Below, one piece after another: positions 19,215 through 29,290 of a DNA stretch of 64,000 nt; position 1 is the first letter of the stretch; the number at the start of each line of letters is the position of its first letter. Both the position numbers and the translations under genes were made by a program. The notes under the pieces were generated by a model. It was not told the origin of the DNA. It saw only the letters and a list, made by a program, of their open reading frames with translations, and searched no databases. Origin of the DNA: Trichomonas vaginalis G3 (taxonomy: Eukaryota > Parabasalia > Trichomonadida > Trichomonadidae); assembly GCF_026262505.1 (NCBI RefSeq), contig NC_067203.1, forward strand, positions 9,300,001-9,364,000, written 5' to 3'.

Positions 19215-19439
19215 TTACACCATATTAAAATCATCTCTCTTCAATATTATCTCATAAAAGTTCTCGTTACTGGAGAAAGTCAATGAAACATAAGCGTTCT
19301 CACGGGCTTCGCCCTCACCGCTTTGCGGTCTATCTAACTTCTTTCTTATCTCATCTATACGCTTCAAAATGTCTGAACAATTGCTAACATCTTCTACAAC
19401 AGTTATTTCATCATGAATGACCTTCAAGAACAAGCTCAT
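19215..19439 (-). CDS. Small conserved Polinton protein with hairpin insert (first copy)
   Basis: A 74-residue open frame (MSLFLKVIHDEITVVEDVSN). Residues 37-50 (DRPQSGEGEAREN) are encoded by a mini-hairpin pair (19304-19314 and 19317-19329) and are lacking in the copy-A relative at 11967-12166. An identical gene is at 20936-21160. Function unknown. Confidence 0.55.
   Translation of the reverse strand: MSLFLKVIHDEITVVEDVSNCSDILKRIDEIRKKLDRPQSGEGEARENAYVSLTFSSNENFYEIILKRDDFNMV
19304..19329. repeat. Mini-hairpin pair inside coding sequence
   Basis: 19304-19314 is GGGC, TTC, GCCC; 19317-19329 is ACCGC, TTT, GCGGT. The duplicate lies at 21025-21050. Confidence 0.75.
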
Positions 19440-19877
19440 TTAATATGCAATTAAAATCATTTCAATAATGAGTCCATCCTTTCCATCTTTAGGTAGCACA
19501 ACATCTTTCATTGAAGAAGGTTCGACAAGTCTTATGTTAAACTTACTGACAAAGTTTGTTATACTATAATGCTTCGGCGGCGAATACATATAGTTTGAAA
19601 GACATAATATAGATTCTTCAGCAAATTCACTTATACTGGATTTTATAACAATGTTCTCACGAGACCAAATGCCACCAATTGACAATCTTGTAAGCAATCC
19701 TGCTGAACCTTCTACTGTAAACGTCGATGGTAACATTCCACGAAGGTCATCTATTGACATCGTTGAGTCACTGTATTTAAATATTTTCTTAAAGCAATCG
19801 TCATTATCTAACCATGCAATAGCTTTGAAGTTTTCATTCGAATATACATCTGCTTCATTAAATGTAAAACCTGACTT
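19440..19877 (-). pseudogene. Partial duplicate of the penton-like 1 gene
   Basis: The C-terminal half of the gene at 21161-22041, cut where the 1.05 kb insert begins. Fossil fragment. Confidence 0.7.
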
Positions 19878-20000
19878 AATACATATCATATATCAGTTAA
19901 TATGTCATAATATTTATTTTATATTAATTTCAAGCAGAATTTTTTGTGATGTTGTTGTCGATATTTTAAATTCAGGAATTAGTCTTATATACGAAAAAAA

Positions 20001-20025
20001 GAGATCTGACATTGTGTCAGATCTC
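20001..20025. repeat. Perfect palindrome
   Basis: 11-base arms GAGATCTGACA/TGTCAGATCTC around TTG, just outside the left AAAAGTGACA end. Confidence 0.8.
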
Positions 20026-20082
20026 AGTAAAAGTGACATTTACATGTCAAAAAAATAGAATGAGTTTAAGTAATTAAAATTG

Positions 20083-20795
20083 AGGGTGAGAGTAGTATTG
20101 TATGAAATAATATCTCTCACCCTCCAATTCATCCTATGGCGCCGAAAAAATTTTGGTGAAATGCGACCACATTTCACCAAATTTCTCGGCGCCATATAGA
20201 GAACTAGAGCCTGTGAGGTACTGATACTATCCATGTACCTCGCAGGCTCTAGTTCCAAGCCAAAATGGCTAAAAATTGCCCGCAATTGTTCACATTGCGG
20301 CAATTTTAGCCATTTTGGCTGGGAATTGGAGGGTGAGAGTAGTATTGTATGAAATAATATCTCTCACCCTCCAATTCATCCTATGGCGCCGAAAAAATTT
20401 TGGTGAAATGCGACCACATTTCACCAAAATTTCTCGGCGCCATATAGAGAACTAGAGCCTGTGAGGTACTGATACTATCCATGTACCTCGCAGGCTCTAG
20501 TTCCAAGCCAAAATGGCTAAAAATTGCCCGCAATTGTTCACATTGCGGGCAATTTTTAGCCATTTTGGCTGGGAATTGGAGGGTGAGAGTAGTATTGTAT
20601 GAAATAATATCTCTCACCCTCCAATTCATCCTATGGCGCCGAAAAAATTTTGGTGAAATGCGACCACATTTCACCAAAATTTCTCGGCGCCATATAGAGA
20701 ACTAGAGCCTGTGAGGTACTGATACTATCCATGTACCTCGCAGGCTCTAGTTCCAAGCCAAAATGGCTAAAAATTGCCCGCAATTGTTCACATTC
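20083..20795. repeat. Tandem array of four-hairpin units (about 2.9 copies)
   Basis: A unit of about 248 bp (starts near 20083, 20329 and 20579) is a run of four foldbacks with almost no unpaired bases between them. Stem 1 has 17-base arms around GGAGGGTGAGAG, with a 21-base loop. Stem 2 has 9 plus 14 paired bases (ATGGCGCCG and ATTTTGGTGAAATG) with a small bulge and a 6-base loop. Stem 3 has 21-base arms around CTAGAGCCTG with one G-T wobble and a 13-base loop. Stem 4 has 29-base perfect arms around AGCCAAAATGGCTAAAAATT with a 7-base loop. The third unit is cut in stem 4. The first unit has a few small differences. Confidence 0.9.
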
Positions 20796-20932
20796 CCATT
20801 TTTGTTGGTAAGACGAAGAATATGAAATAAATTATGAAGAAGATAATGATGAATAAAATATCACTTTTTATATTTTTGACACGTAAAGTTGTCACTTTTC
20901 TGTCAAACCGTTTTTATCGTTTTCGTATATAA

Positions 20933-21598
20933 CATTTACACCATATTAAAATCATCTCTCTTCAATATTATCTCATAAAAGTTCTCGTTACTGGAGAAAG
21001 TCAATGAAACATAAGCGTTCTCACGGGCTTCGCCCTCACCGCTTTGCGGTCTATCTAACTTCTTTCTTATCTCATCTATACGCTTCAAAATGTCTGAACA
21101 ATTGCTAACATCTTCTACAACAGTTATTTCATCATGAATGACCTTCAAGAACAAGCTCATTTAATATGCAATTAAAATCATTTCAATAATGAGTCCATCC
21201 TTTCCATCTTTAGGTAGCACAACATCTTTCATTGAAGAAGGTTCGACAAGTCTTATGTTAAACTTACTGACAAAGTTTGTTATACTATAATGCTTCGGCG
21301 GCGAATACATATAGTTTGAAAGACATAATATAGATTCTTCAGCAAATTCACTTATACTGGATTTTATAACAATGTTCTCACGAGACCAAATGCCACCAAT
21401 TGACAATCTTGTAAGCAATCCTGCTGAACCTTCTACTGTAAACGTCGATGGTAACATTCCACGAAGGTCATCTATTGACATCGTTGAGTCACTGTATTTA
21501 AATATTTTCTTAAAGCAATCGTCATTATCTAACCATGCAATAGCTTTGAAGTTTTCATTCGAATATACATCTGCTTCATTAAATGTAAAACCTGACTT
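20933..21598. repeat. 666-bp direct duplication, second copy
   Basis: See 19212-19877. Its right end continues into the full penton-like gene, so this is the original context; the first copy is joined to the core-gene side. Confidence 0.85.
20936..21160 (-). CDS. Small conserved Polinton protein with hairpin insert (second copy)
   Basis: Same 74-residue protein as 19215-19439. It sits directly before the full-length penton-like gene. Confidence 0.55.
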   Translation of the reverse strand: MSLFLKVIHDEITVVEDVSNCSDILKRIDEIRKKLDRPQSGEGEARENAYVSLTFSSNENFYEIILKRDDFNMV

Positions 21599-22041
21599 CT
21601 TTGCAGAGACGACTTTAAAATCTATTGAGTTTGTTTCAAAATTATATGCTATGGTAACTTCTGAAGGTAATGGATGTCCTTTCGCAGTCAGTTGTTCTCT
21701 CACTACCGTTTGAAGCTTTGTATTAAAAACTTTCATGTCATCTCCTGTATCTAAGTTCACATACACAGCAACAGGGAAACTATCTTGCTTCTTTGTTTCA
21801 TCATTATACCTCAAAACATTAAAGTTCTTCAATAATATTGTTCTTCCTGCTGGAATACTTCGAACCTGTCTGATTTCAATAGCTTTCTCACCTCCTACAT
21901 ACTCTACCAGTGTCTTGGATATTCATAAGTATACTGACTTTCTTGAATTTTGGTTGGTTTCATCATAACATGTTCATAGTATATCTTTATACTCTTGTCA
22001 GTTAGACTCGGTGCTATGTTCTGAATATTTCTGACTTGCAT
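21161..22041 (-). pseudogene. Penton-like / minor capsid protein 1, copy B
   Basis: Counterpart of 12479-13369 with the same boxes (MQVRNIQNIAPSLTDKSIKI, VYVNLDTGDDMKVFNTKLQT, IWSRENIVIKSSISEFAEES). Carries about one break. The start is 16 bases from the divergent ATPase start. Confidence 0.6.
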
Positions 22042-22057
22042 TTTTAATGGAGATAAA

Positions 22058-22942
22058 ATGAAGCATTTAATACATGACGTAGATGAAGACATGAATGAAA
22101 CTACAGACAAACTTAACTCTTCTCTTATTCTTCCTTTCAGCAAAGATTATGAATTCTGTTCAAATGGTGTGTATTTCTATTGTGGAAAGATGGGTTCAGG
22201 TAAGACATTTAACCTCATTCGTCATATACTCATAACAGAGCGTTTAGGAAACGACTCTTACTATGACCAAATCATTATATCAGCAACTTCAGACTCTATG
22301 GATTCAACAGCGAAAACATTTATGTCAAAAGTTCAAGCCTCTGTCGTTAAAGTTCCAGACAGTGAACTCATTGAATTTCTTCAACGTTACATTCGACGTA
22401 AGAGGAAATATTATGCCATCGTAGAGTTCATACAGTCAGGAATGCAAAAGACTTCTGAGGAGATGGAAAGAATTATTGACAAACACCACTTACGTCAATA
22501 CTCAGGAGTTTACGATATGAAACGACTTACAAACTACATTCTGTCAAAACTTTCAAAATACCCCTTCAAAAAGTATCCTTCAAACACTTTATTAGTTTGT
22601 GATGATTTCGCCGGAAAAGGTTTAGTGTCAAAACCAGACTCACCATTAGCTAACATCATAACTAAAGTCAGACATTACCATTTAACTGTAGCAATACTTA
22701 TGCAAACATGGAGGTTTTTAGCTTTAAACATAAAACGTCTCAATAACGACTTCGTTATCTTTCAAGGTTTCTCACGCTATGATATTGAACTCATTTGGAA
22801 ACAGTCAGGTATAACATTACCTTTTGAAGAAATTTGGAGCATATAAGTCTCTCATCTCTCCTCGTTCATACCTTGAGATTCATATCATGACTAATACCAT
22901 TAAAGTCAAAATATTCCATGGGAACGACCAACATTGTTTTAA
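22058..22942 (+). pseudogene. Genome-packaging ATPase (FtsK-HerA/A32 type), copy B
   Basis: Walker A is GKMGSGKTFNLIRHIL (about residue 43); Walker B is NTLLVCDDFAGKG (about residue 183). A polar strand, TVAILMQTWRFLALN, precedes a conserved end, DFVIFQGFSRYDIELIWKQ. This is the P-loop ATPase that pumps DNA into capsids in Polintons, virophages and NCLDV. About one break near the end of the gene. The 3' end overlaps the convergent neighbour by four bases. Confidence 0.75.
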
Positions 22943-23327
22943 AGTTTAACCTTCAATTGACTGATGGTAAACAAATTCCATGCATCTCTGTCGCCATTTC
23001 TGTTAATATTTTTGCTGTCATTCATATCATCCACTTCCCCATCCGTTAGCTTTTGAGGATATGTGTTAGAATAGCTGTTCTTAAATGAAGGCTTTTCACC
23101 TTTGAGAGCATAAACTCTATAACTTTCTGCATACTTTATGTTTGAACCTCCTGAGCCATCATTGACATAAATTTTTATAGGCTTCCACCCTTTGTTCATA
23201 TTCCCTGCTTCTTTGCTCTTTTGTTCAGTAGTTCTTCATCTTTATACACAGCTCCTGTCTCAGTGAATTCAACAATATTTTCATTCGTTAGCTTTACATT
23301 CAAACCCTTGTCGAGTATATTGTTCAT
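22939..23327 (-). pseudogene. Conserved Polinton protein, unknown, copy B
   Basis: Counterpart of 14263-14655: FTETGAVYKDEELLN, YVNDGSGGSNIKYAES, MNDSKNINRNGDRDAW. About one break. Function unknown. Confidence 0.5.
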
Positions 23328-23361
23328 TTCATACATATAAAAGGTTTTTATTCTATATGAA

Positions 23362-23975
23362 ATGAGAAGCAAATCCATCTTAGCTGGTGCCGTTAATGTT
23401 CCAATTGAACCAACATCAAATGTTGACTCACGAACGACAAACAATATTGTCATAAAGAACTATAGTTCGGAGTGTTTGAAAGAAAAAGAACCAGATCTTA
23501 AGTCGGTGAATTTAAACACAGCTTCAAACGCTAACGCTACATCAGATGTTAAGTTAGAGTATCCACCACTGGACCAAATTCTTTCAAGAGAAGCCAACGA
23601 CAACCCTTACACAAATGTTCAAACAAATCCTTCAGATAACGTAGACCATTACCTTCTTCAGTTATACCAAACAATTTTACTCAAAGACGATAAGAAGCTT
23701 TTAACAAATCGTATAAGCAAGAACCAAATAATTCTAACAAAGGAGGACCTTGAAAATGTTATCTCACGAATAACAGGAAACAATGTGTCATTGACTATCT
23801 CGACCCTGAAATCGAATGCTGTGGTCAAACTCCACTATTCATGAAAATAGGTAACATCCGCATCATTGAAACACCAGGAACTACAGGAGTTGAGTTTAAG
23901 TATAAATATTCGAACGAGTATACAAAACTATCTACTGACTATAAGCTTTGTTTGAAATATGTTTTAGTAAATTAA
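23362..23975 (+). pseudogene. Conserved Polinton protein, unknown, copy B
   Basis: Counterpart of 14691-15301. It starts MRSKSILAGAVNVPIEPTSN and contains SDNVDHYLLQLYQTILLKDD and EDLENVISRITG; late in the gene, GNIRIIETPGTTGVEFKYKY. About one break. A hairpin pair follows the stop within 10 bases. Confidence 0.5.
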
Positions 23976-23984
23976 AGCAGTCAG

Positions 23985-24010
23985 GACCTTCGGTCTTGGC
24001 GCTTTGCGCC
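23985..24010. repeat. Mini-hairpin pair just after a stop codon
   Basis: 23985-23995 is GACC, TTC, GGTC; 23998-24010 is GGCGC, TTT, GCGCC. Position suits a 3' end signal for the gene ending at 23975. Confidence 0.7.
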
Positions 24011-24025
24011 GTCAGTCAAAAAATT

Positions 24026-24250
24026 TCAAGTTAGCAATTTGTAATATCTATCCAAAACTTCTTCAACAGTATCGAACTCATCTTCATAATGCAAACCTAA
24101 TCTTATTGACTTGGTGCAGTTTTCACTAACACAATATTTTTCTGTTCTCTTGACTGACATAACTAACTCATTTGTTTCATCAAACAGCAACAACCAAAGT
24201 TCATGACCTAATACATAACATTCATACTTTATATTTTTAGCTCTGAGTTC
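24026..24250 (-). pseudogene. Unassigned coding fragment in Polinton B
   Basis: An open run without a start codon, with coding-like content (CYVLGHELWLLLFDETNELV, YEDEFDTVEEVLDRYYKLL). It overlaps the end of the penton-like 2 gene. A fossil piece of an unrecognised gene. Confidence 0.35.
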
Positions 24251-24992
24251 TCTGTAAGCTGTTGCATTTAATATTTTCTAAAAAGTCAACTTCAACAGTC
24301 ATTCGCACTGGTGCCTTCAGTTCTACAGGCTCTCCTTGAAAGTCAACAAGTCTGAATTGCATGTCTTTCAAATTATGAGGACTAATGCGAACCCATTTAC
24401 CTAAATGAGTTGCTATGACAGGAACGTTTGGAATGAACATTGAATTGACTGCATAACAGAAGGATTTATATTCTACTGAACCTTTACTATTAACTCCTGA
24501 AATGCCTGTGACATTAGCTATTTTAGACTCAATGTATAAACAATTACCATAACATGCGTATGGAACAGATTTCATCTCAATCGTTTTGTCAACACTTTTC
24601 AAAGGAAATGTCATATGGTATGCTCCCAGAAGCAATTGTACTCTATGACTCATTCGTGTTATCTTAAACTCCTTCGCATAACTGAACTTCAATGTTCCCT
24701 CAGAAGAGAGTTTGACATCTATGTTGTCAATAGTTTCTTCATTTATGAGAGTATCTATGACTCCAGCAATTTTATCTATTCTATACCCAGCTCTATTAGG
24801 AAATGTTATAACACTTCTTTTGTCATCTATTTCAATCTCTATGAAATCTGTTTCATCTGTTATGACAAAAGTTGCGATAGTATTGAAGTCAACAACTCTG
24901 AAAGCAAGCGCTTCATTCTGAAGACCTAAGTTTGTTTGTAGCTTTACTGTCCCGTATTCGTTTGAGTTTGTACTTTGCAAATAGAACAACAT
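24237..24992 (-). CDS. Penton-like protein 2, copy B
   Basis: A 251-residue beta-rich frame (MLFYLQSTNSNEYGTVKLQT). Strong boxes are RVVDFNTIATFVITDETDFI, YACYGNCLYIESKIANVTGI and LKDMQFRLVDFQGEPVELKA. It has the general pattern of the penton-like 1 protein (strand-rich, with a final sandwich-like edge), so a second minor capsid or vertex protein is likely. The start is 17 bases from the divergent fibre gene. Confidence 0.5.
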   Translation of the reverse strand: MLFYLQSTNSNEYGTVKLQTNLGLQNEALAFRVVDFNTIATFVITDETDFIEIEIDDKRSVITFPNRAGYRIDKIAGVIDTLINEETIDNIDVKLSSEGTLKFSYAKEFKITRMSHRVQLLLGAYHMTFPLKSVDKTIEMKSVPYACYGNCLYIESKIANVTGISGVNSKGSVEYKSFCYAVNSMFIPNVPVIATHLGKWVRISPHNLKDMQFRLVDFQGEPVELKAPVRMTVEVDFLENIKCNSLQRTQS

Positions 24993-25009
24993 TTTATTCT
25001 CATTAAAAT

Positions 25010-26247
25010 ATGACTATTGCTGCATATGCGTATGAAACAAATGAAGCAAGAAGAGCAAATGAACTAGTAAACGAAAACTCAACTTTAACAGTGGAAGGCA
25101 ATGATTTAGTCATTGACGATGGAAAAACTAAAAAAGTCATTGATTTCGATACTTTTAACACTTATGACCCATTCATTACAACAAGCAAGGTTCCCATCAT
25201 AAATGATGGAACGGTGCAATATATAAATTCTACAGTAGATGCCTCATTAGTGAAAGTATTAAATGTTCTCATTGAATTGTTAAAGAGCTTTCGATTTGAC
25301 GACAACATTAAATGCCTAAAGAATTTAGTCATGAATGAGAAACAAATTCTCGGCGTTGCTGGTAGCAGTAATGATGTACACCTTATGACATTAGAATATT
25401 ATAACGAACATAAAGATGAACTGAAAGGAGAGAAGGGTGACACCGGACCTCAAGGACCACAAGGAATACAAGGAATACAAGGACCTCAAGGCGAAAACGG
25501 TTTGGATGGTGAAGATGGAAAGGATGGAAAAACTGCTAAATCATGGATATGGAACCTTATAAATACTGGTTTAACAGCTGCTTCATATGGAGTTCTTCAA
25601 TACCAAATCGGAAAGATATGGGCAGTACTTGGTGAAGAAGCTTTAGATGACGTTAAAAATGCTTTGAACTTCATTTCAAATGGTTCTGATACTATTAAAA
25701 CTTTATCTGGTTGGATGCAAGAAACAAGGAGTCAAATAGATACTGTAAGACGTATAGCAAACAATGCACGTACGGGATTGGATACTTTACGAGAAGCACA
25801 AAATACACTAAAGGAAGCAAATGATATTCTTGGCTCAGTATCAGACATGCATGAAGATTGGCTTAAAGGTATTGACAAATCTTTAAAAAATCACAGTCAG
25901 TCTATTGCTGACTACAAGAAAAGTATAGATTTTTACATAGTGCTATGGACGTACATGATGGAAGCATAAGGAACTTACTTAATGCTAACAATAACTTACC
26001 AGGAACTATTAAAGCATTTATAAAGTCCTTTGTAAAACCTGGTGCTCTAACATTTAGGTCTTTGAGAGCAAGAGCATTGAAGTCAAGAGATGCAGAAACT
26101 CCAACAGAACCTACAGAAGGAACTGAAACAACAGAAACTCCAGAAGAACCACCAAAACCAACAGCTAATGAAATATTGTTCGAAATTTTCCAAGGTACTC
26201 TGTTCTCATTGCATACATTCAAGAAATACTTAAGAAAGCAGACTTGA
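25010..26247 (+). pseudogene. Fibre-like protein with collagen-like stretch, copy B
   Basis: Starts MTIAAYAYETNEARRANELV. The first 140 residues are repeats shared with copy A; then come about 12 consecutive Gly-X-Y triplets (from GEKGDTGPQGPQ to GEDGKDGK, about residues 140-175); then a hydrophobic helix and a long coiled coil (TLREAQNTLKEANDILGSVS). A trimeric coiled coil after a collagen triple helix is the usual build of phage and giant-virus fibres. The collagen part is missing in copy A. About one break. Confidence 0.6.
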
Positions 26248-27882
26248 CTTTAGGAGATGATGAAAGTTCTGTATATCTTTCGTTCCAGTTTCAAATAGCA
26301 GAACTTTTGAGACAGATATGCTTAATGTATGACAACATCTCTGATTTCAGAAGATATGATGACGACCATGACCCGAACACGGTGAAGAAGAAGTTTTACA
26401 AACATCCATTAAGACAGGAAAGGTTTTAACTCAAAGTCTCATTATTGACACCAAAGATGGCGAAGTGACGTTCTTCAAGAGCTGAAGAAAAATACTTCTT
26501 CGGGAGGTGGTGGTAGGTATGAACTTGAAATAAATGAGATAGAAGAGAAATTAGCCGAAAAAGCAGATAAAAACCATGTTCATTATATAAGTTCAGACGA
26601 ACAGATTATAACGGACTACCATGGATATTTAACACAGGATGAACAAATAAGCACTGAAGATGTTAATGAAAGAAGATATAAATTCATTCGTGCTAAAGGT
26701 TATGACATACACTGTACTGTACAGTATGACACAGGTAAAGCACCAGAAGCATTTGGTTATAACAATGAAATTTATGCTTCATACTTCTTTGTTAACGGTG
26801 TATTAGTTGAACCAAGATTTACTTTGAGAGTTAAGGCAAAAATAACTTTTGAAGATGCTATTAAAAGTAAAGCTGACAAAGATGAACTTGACGCAACGAA
26901 CAAGGTTTTGAAATCTCATAAACACAATATCTCCGATATAAATGAACTTCAAGCTACATTAAATAGTAAAGCTGACAAGAACCATACACATGAATCCTTC
27001 ACTACTGTTAGAGCAGACGACATAATATTGAACTATACCCTTGGTTCAAGTGCACCATTAGAAAATCCAAGTACAAGCGTAAAAGATACACTAAACTCCT
27101 TAAATAGTAAATGTATGAACATTGAAGGTCATGTCAGAAACTTTGAAACACATGAACTACCAGCAATGTTAGATAAGAAAGCAGATAAAGAACATACACA
27201 TAACTCCTTCTCAACTGTTGCTATAGAAAGTATTGAAGGAACGTTGGCGGAACTGGTGGGGATGCATATATATTATAAACCTCCTAACTTTCCACAAGGT
27301 TTAACATCGAATGAAAACATAACAACGAAGAAAGAAATTAGCTGTAAAAATGTTTATGTCATGGATGATGAAAATAATGTTAAATTCACTGCTCAAGATT
27401 TATATGATAAGAAAGCTGACAAAACAGAGCTTCAAACATTAAAGATTGAAATACTTCAAACATTATATCCTACAGGCTCTATTTATACGTCAATGAACTC
27501 AACAAATCCAGCAACAGTTCTGGGTTTTGGTTCATGGAAGCAGATTGTAAACAAATTCTTATATTGTACTACTAATTCAAAACAAGCCGGTGGTTCAAAG
27601 AAAATTAAAGAAGCAAACTTACCTCCACACACTCATACAGGAACTACAAACTTTTCTGGCGACCATACCCACTCATTAAGAGACCACCCATTATACAACT
27701 CAGACTATGAAGCAGGCAATGACGTTTTATCTCCATCTTATAACAATTCAGCAAAAAAGACTTTTCGACCAACTGAACCAGGAGGAAATCATGTCCATAC
27801 TTTCACAACAAATCCAACAGGCTTGGGTAAAGATTACATGCCACCATTTGTGACTGTATTTGCATGGTACCGCGTTCAATGA
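26244..27882 (+). pseudogene. Tail-fibre-like protein with gp10/collar-type tip, copy B
   Basis: The repeats NSKADKNHTHESF, KKADKEHTHNSF and KADKDELDATN in the middle are typical of phage tail fibres. The last about 130 residues read LYPTGSIYTSMNSTNPATVL, FGSWKQI, NLPPHTHTG, DHTHSL, GGNHVHTF and YMPPFVTVFAWYRVQ, the signature of the phage baseplate/tail-collar tip family with paired His-x-His metal ligands. Such tips trimerise and bind cell surfaces. Few breaks, all before the tip, which reads through to its stop; the stop codon lies in a hairpin (27871-27887). Confidence 0.7.
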
Positions 27883-27887
27883 ACGCG
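27871..27887. repeat. Hairpin overlapping a stop codon
   Basis: CGCGTTC, AAT, GAACGCG. The TGA stop of the tail-fibre gene (27880-27882) spans the loop end. Confidence 0.7.
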
Positions 27888-27950
27888 CTTGAGCCTAGAC
27901 CCTTTGTGTCAAGGCTTACCGTCTTGAATAAAATCTTTATTTTTACATAA

Positions 27951-29018
27951 ATGAGCTTGAAAGAAGTATTCGAACAACATCCATGGAGGTCATTTAAGAA
28001 GTTCAATGAAGCTGCAAAGAGTTGGGGATTTACTAACAGAGCTGAAGTTAAAAAGTTCTTTGACAAAAATGTTGTACATCAAACAAAAATAAACCCTTAC
28101 GACTACTTTTTACCAATTTACTCCAACACTCCTGACGCATACCAATTTGACACTCTCGTTCAGAGTAAGAAAGGAAGAAAGCCACCATTCCTCATCTTCA
28201 TTAATGTTAACACTCGCAAAGCATATGCATATCCAATGAGGAATAAAGGAACTCGTGAAGTGTTAAGAGTTTTACAAAAGTTGTAGCAGAACATAGCCCA
28301 AGTACTTTAACATCAGCAAGACAGTGCATACCTCAGCAATGAAATCACAGATTTTCTCATTAAGCATACATAACTCACTACACTAACTGAAGACCATAAC
28401 CATAACATACTCGGCATCATAAACCGCTTCATAAGGACTCTCAGAGATTTAAATCAAGAGCGAGACTTTACCGAAGAAACAATGAAACATTTTCTCGAAG
28501 TATATAATTCCTCAACACATTCTACAACAGGACATACACCAAATTCAATGACACAACAACAAGAAGAAAAGTATATACAAAAGAAACGAAGTCAAACACA
28601 AAATATCAGAAATTCAACACAATTTACCTCATTCCTGGTACAAAAAGTTCGTGTAGTTCTTGACGACAAACCGTTGACAAAGAAATGTTTAAGGTTAAGT
28701 CGAAATTATTATATCGTAGACTCTACGCAAGGTAATGGATATCTTATAAAAGCTGCCGATGACTCTATTGCGTTTTATCCTCGTCATAAATTAGTCGAAA
28801 GTAGTAATGGCAAACTTGCTGAAACCATTGACGAAGCAAAGCGAGGAGTGGTTATTGAAATACTTGGCTATAACACAAACGATGACACTTATAAAGTAAG
28901 ATATGAAGGAGGCGTTGAAGATGTTATACCATCTAAGAACTTGAGAGAGTCGAAGCCAACACATCTGGGACCATTAGAGCGGGAGTACTGGAAAGACAAA
29001 AATATGCCAGAAGAATAA
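27951..29018 (+). pseudogene. Retroviral-type integrase of Polinton B (fossil)
   Basis: N-terminal helical part, then the rve-fold start DAYQFDTLVQSKKGRKPPFL and INVNTRKAYAYPM; later YNSSTHSTTGHTPNSM, typical of the region around the last catalytic acid, and a C-terminal chromodomain-like part (VVIEILGYNTNDDTYKVRYE, EDVIPSKNLRE). Polinton integrases have this build and insert the element DNA. A few breaks. Confidence 0.7.
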
Positions 29019-29290
29019 GAAAATTCTTCTAAACTTTTTCATTAGATGTAAATCAGACATGAACGAGAAACGTCATGTATCATTAATGGGTACCATTTAT
29101 TTTAACATAAAGACACAAAGCGGCGGGGCATAGCCCATGAACAAAAATAATGTTTAGGGTAGATGGTTAGATCTAACCTCATTTCTAACCCGATTTCTAC
29201 CCTCATGGAATTTTCATGAATTTCCTTAAAACAGAAAAAATAAAGTTAGTTTATTTTTATTTATTTTTTATTTTGTATGTAAGAACAGAA
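29019..29290. other. Spacer with mini-hairpins and TCTAACC palindromes
   Basis: A non-coding spacer. It has the mini-hairpin 29126-29136 (GGGC, ATA, GCCC), ATGGGTACCA (also at the left edge of the block, 9898) and GGTTAGATCTAACC, a perfect palindrome. Confidence 0.6.

Larger units (their letters stand above)
19212..19877. repeat. 666-bp direct duplication, first copy
   Basis: The same sequence recurs at 20933-21598 (offset 1721) with no difference that I noticed. It covers the whole 74-residue gene and the C-terminal part of the penton-like gene. The intervening 1.05 kb is foreign insert. Confidence 0.85.
19878..20932. mobile_element. 1.05-kb insert carrying a multi-hairpin array
   Basis: This insert lies between the two 666-bp copies. 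It has related inverted ends: 20029-20057 begins AAAAGTGACA and ends TGTCAAAAAAATA, while 20871-20899 read backwards begins AAAAGTGACAAC and ends GTGTCAAAAATA. It also has a separate palindrome at 20001-20025 (GAGATCTGACA, TTG, TGTCAGATCTC) and a tandem array of foldback stems at 20083-20795. No coding potential: short open frames in it follow the repeat and are shadows. It looks like a non-autonomous foldback-type element; the family is unknown. Confidence 0.6.

Noticed and set aside
20040-20705. Open frames in the hairpin array (for example with HFGLELEPARYMDSIS)
   Set aside because: They follow the tandem repeat, change nothing between strands except by symmetry, and have no conserved start; the palindromic DNA explains them.
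19212-21598. The two 666-bp copies as LTRs of a retroelement
   Set aside because: They contain ordinary Polinton genes, the interior has no reverse transcriptase or gag, and the ends lack TG...CA.
26244-27882. Bacterial or phage contamination as source of the tail-fibre sequence
   Set aside because: It has a relative in copy A, the same base composition as its neighbours and a Polinton-type hairpin at its stop codon, so it belongs to the element.
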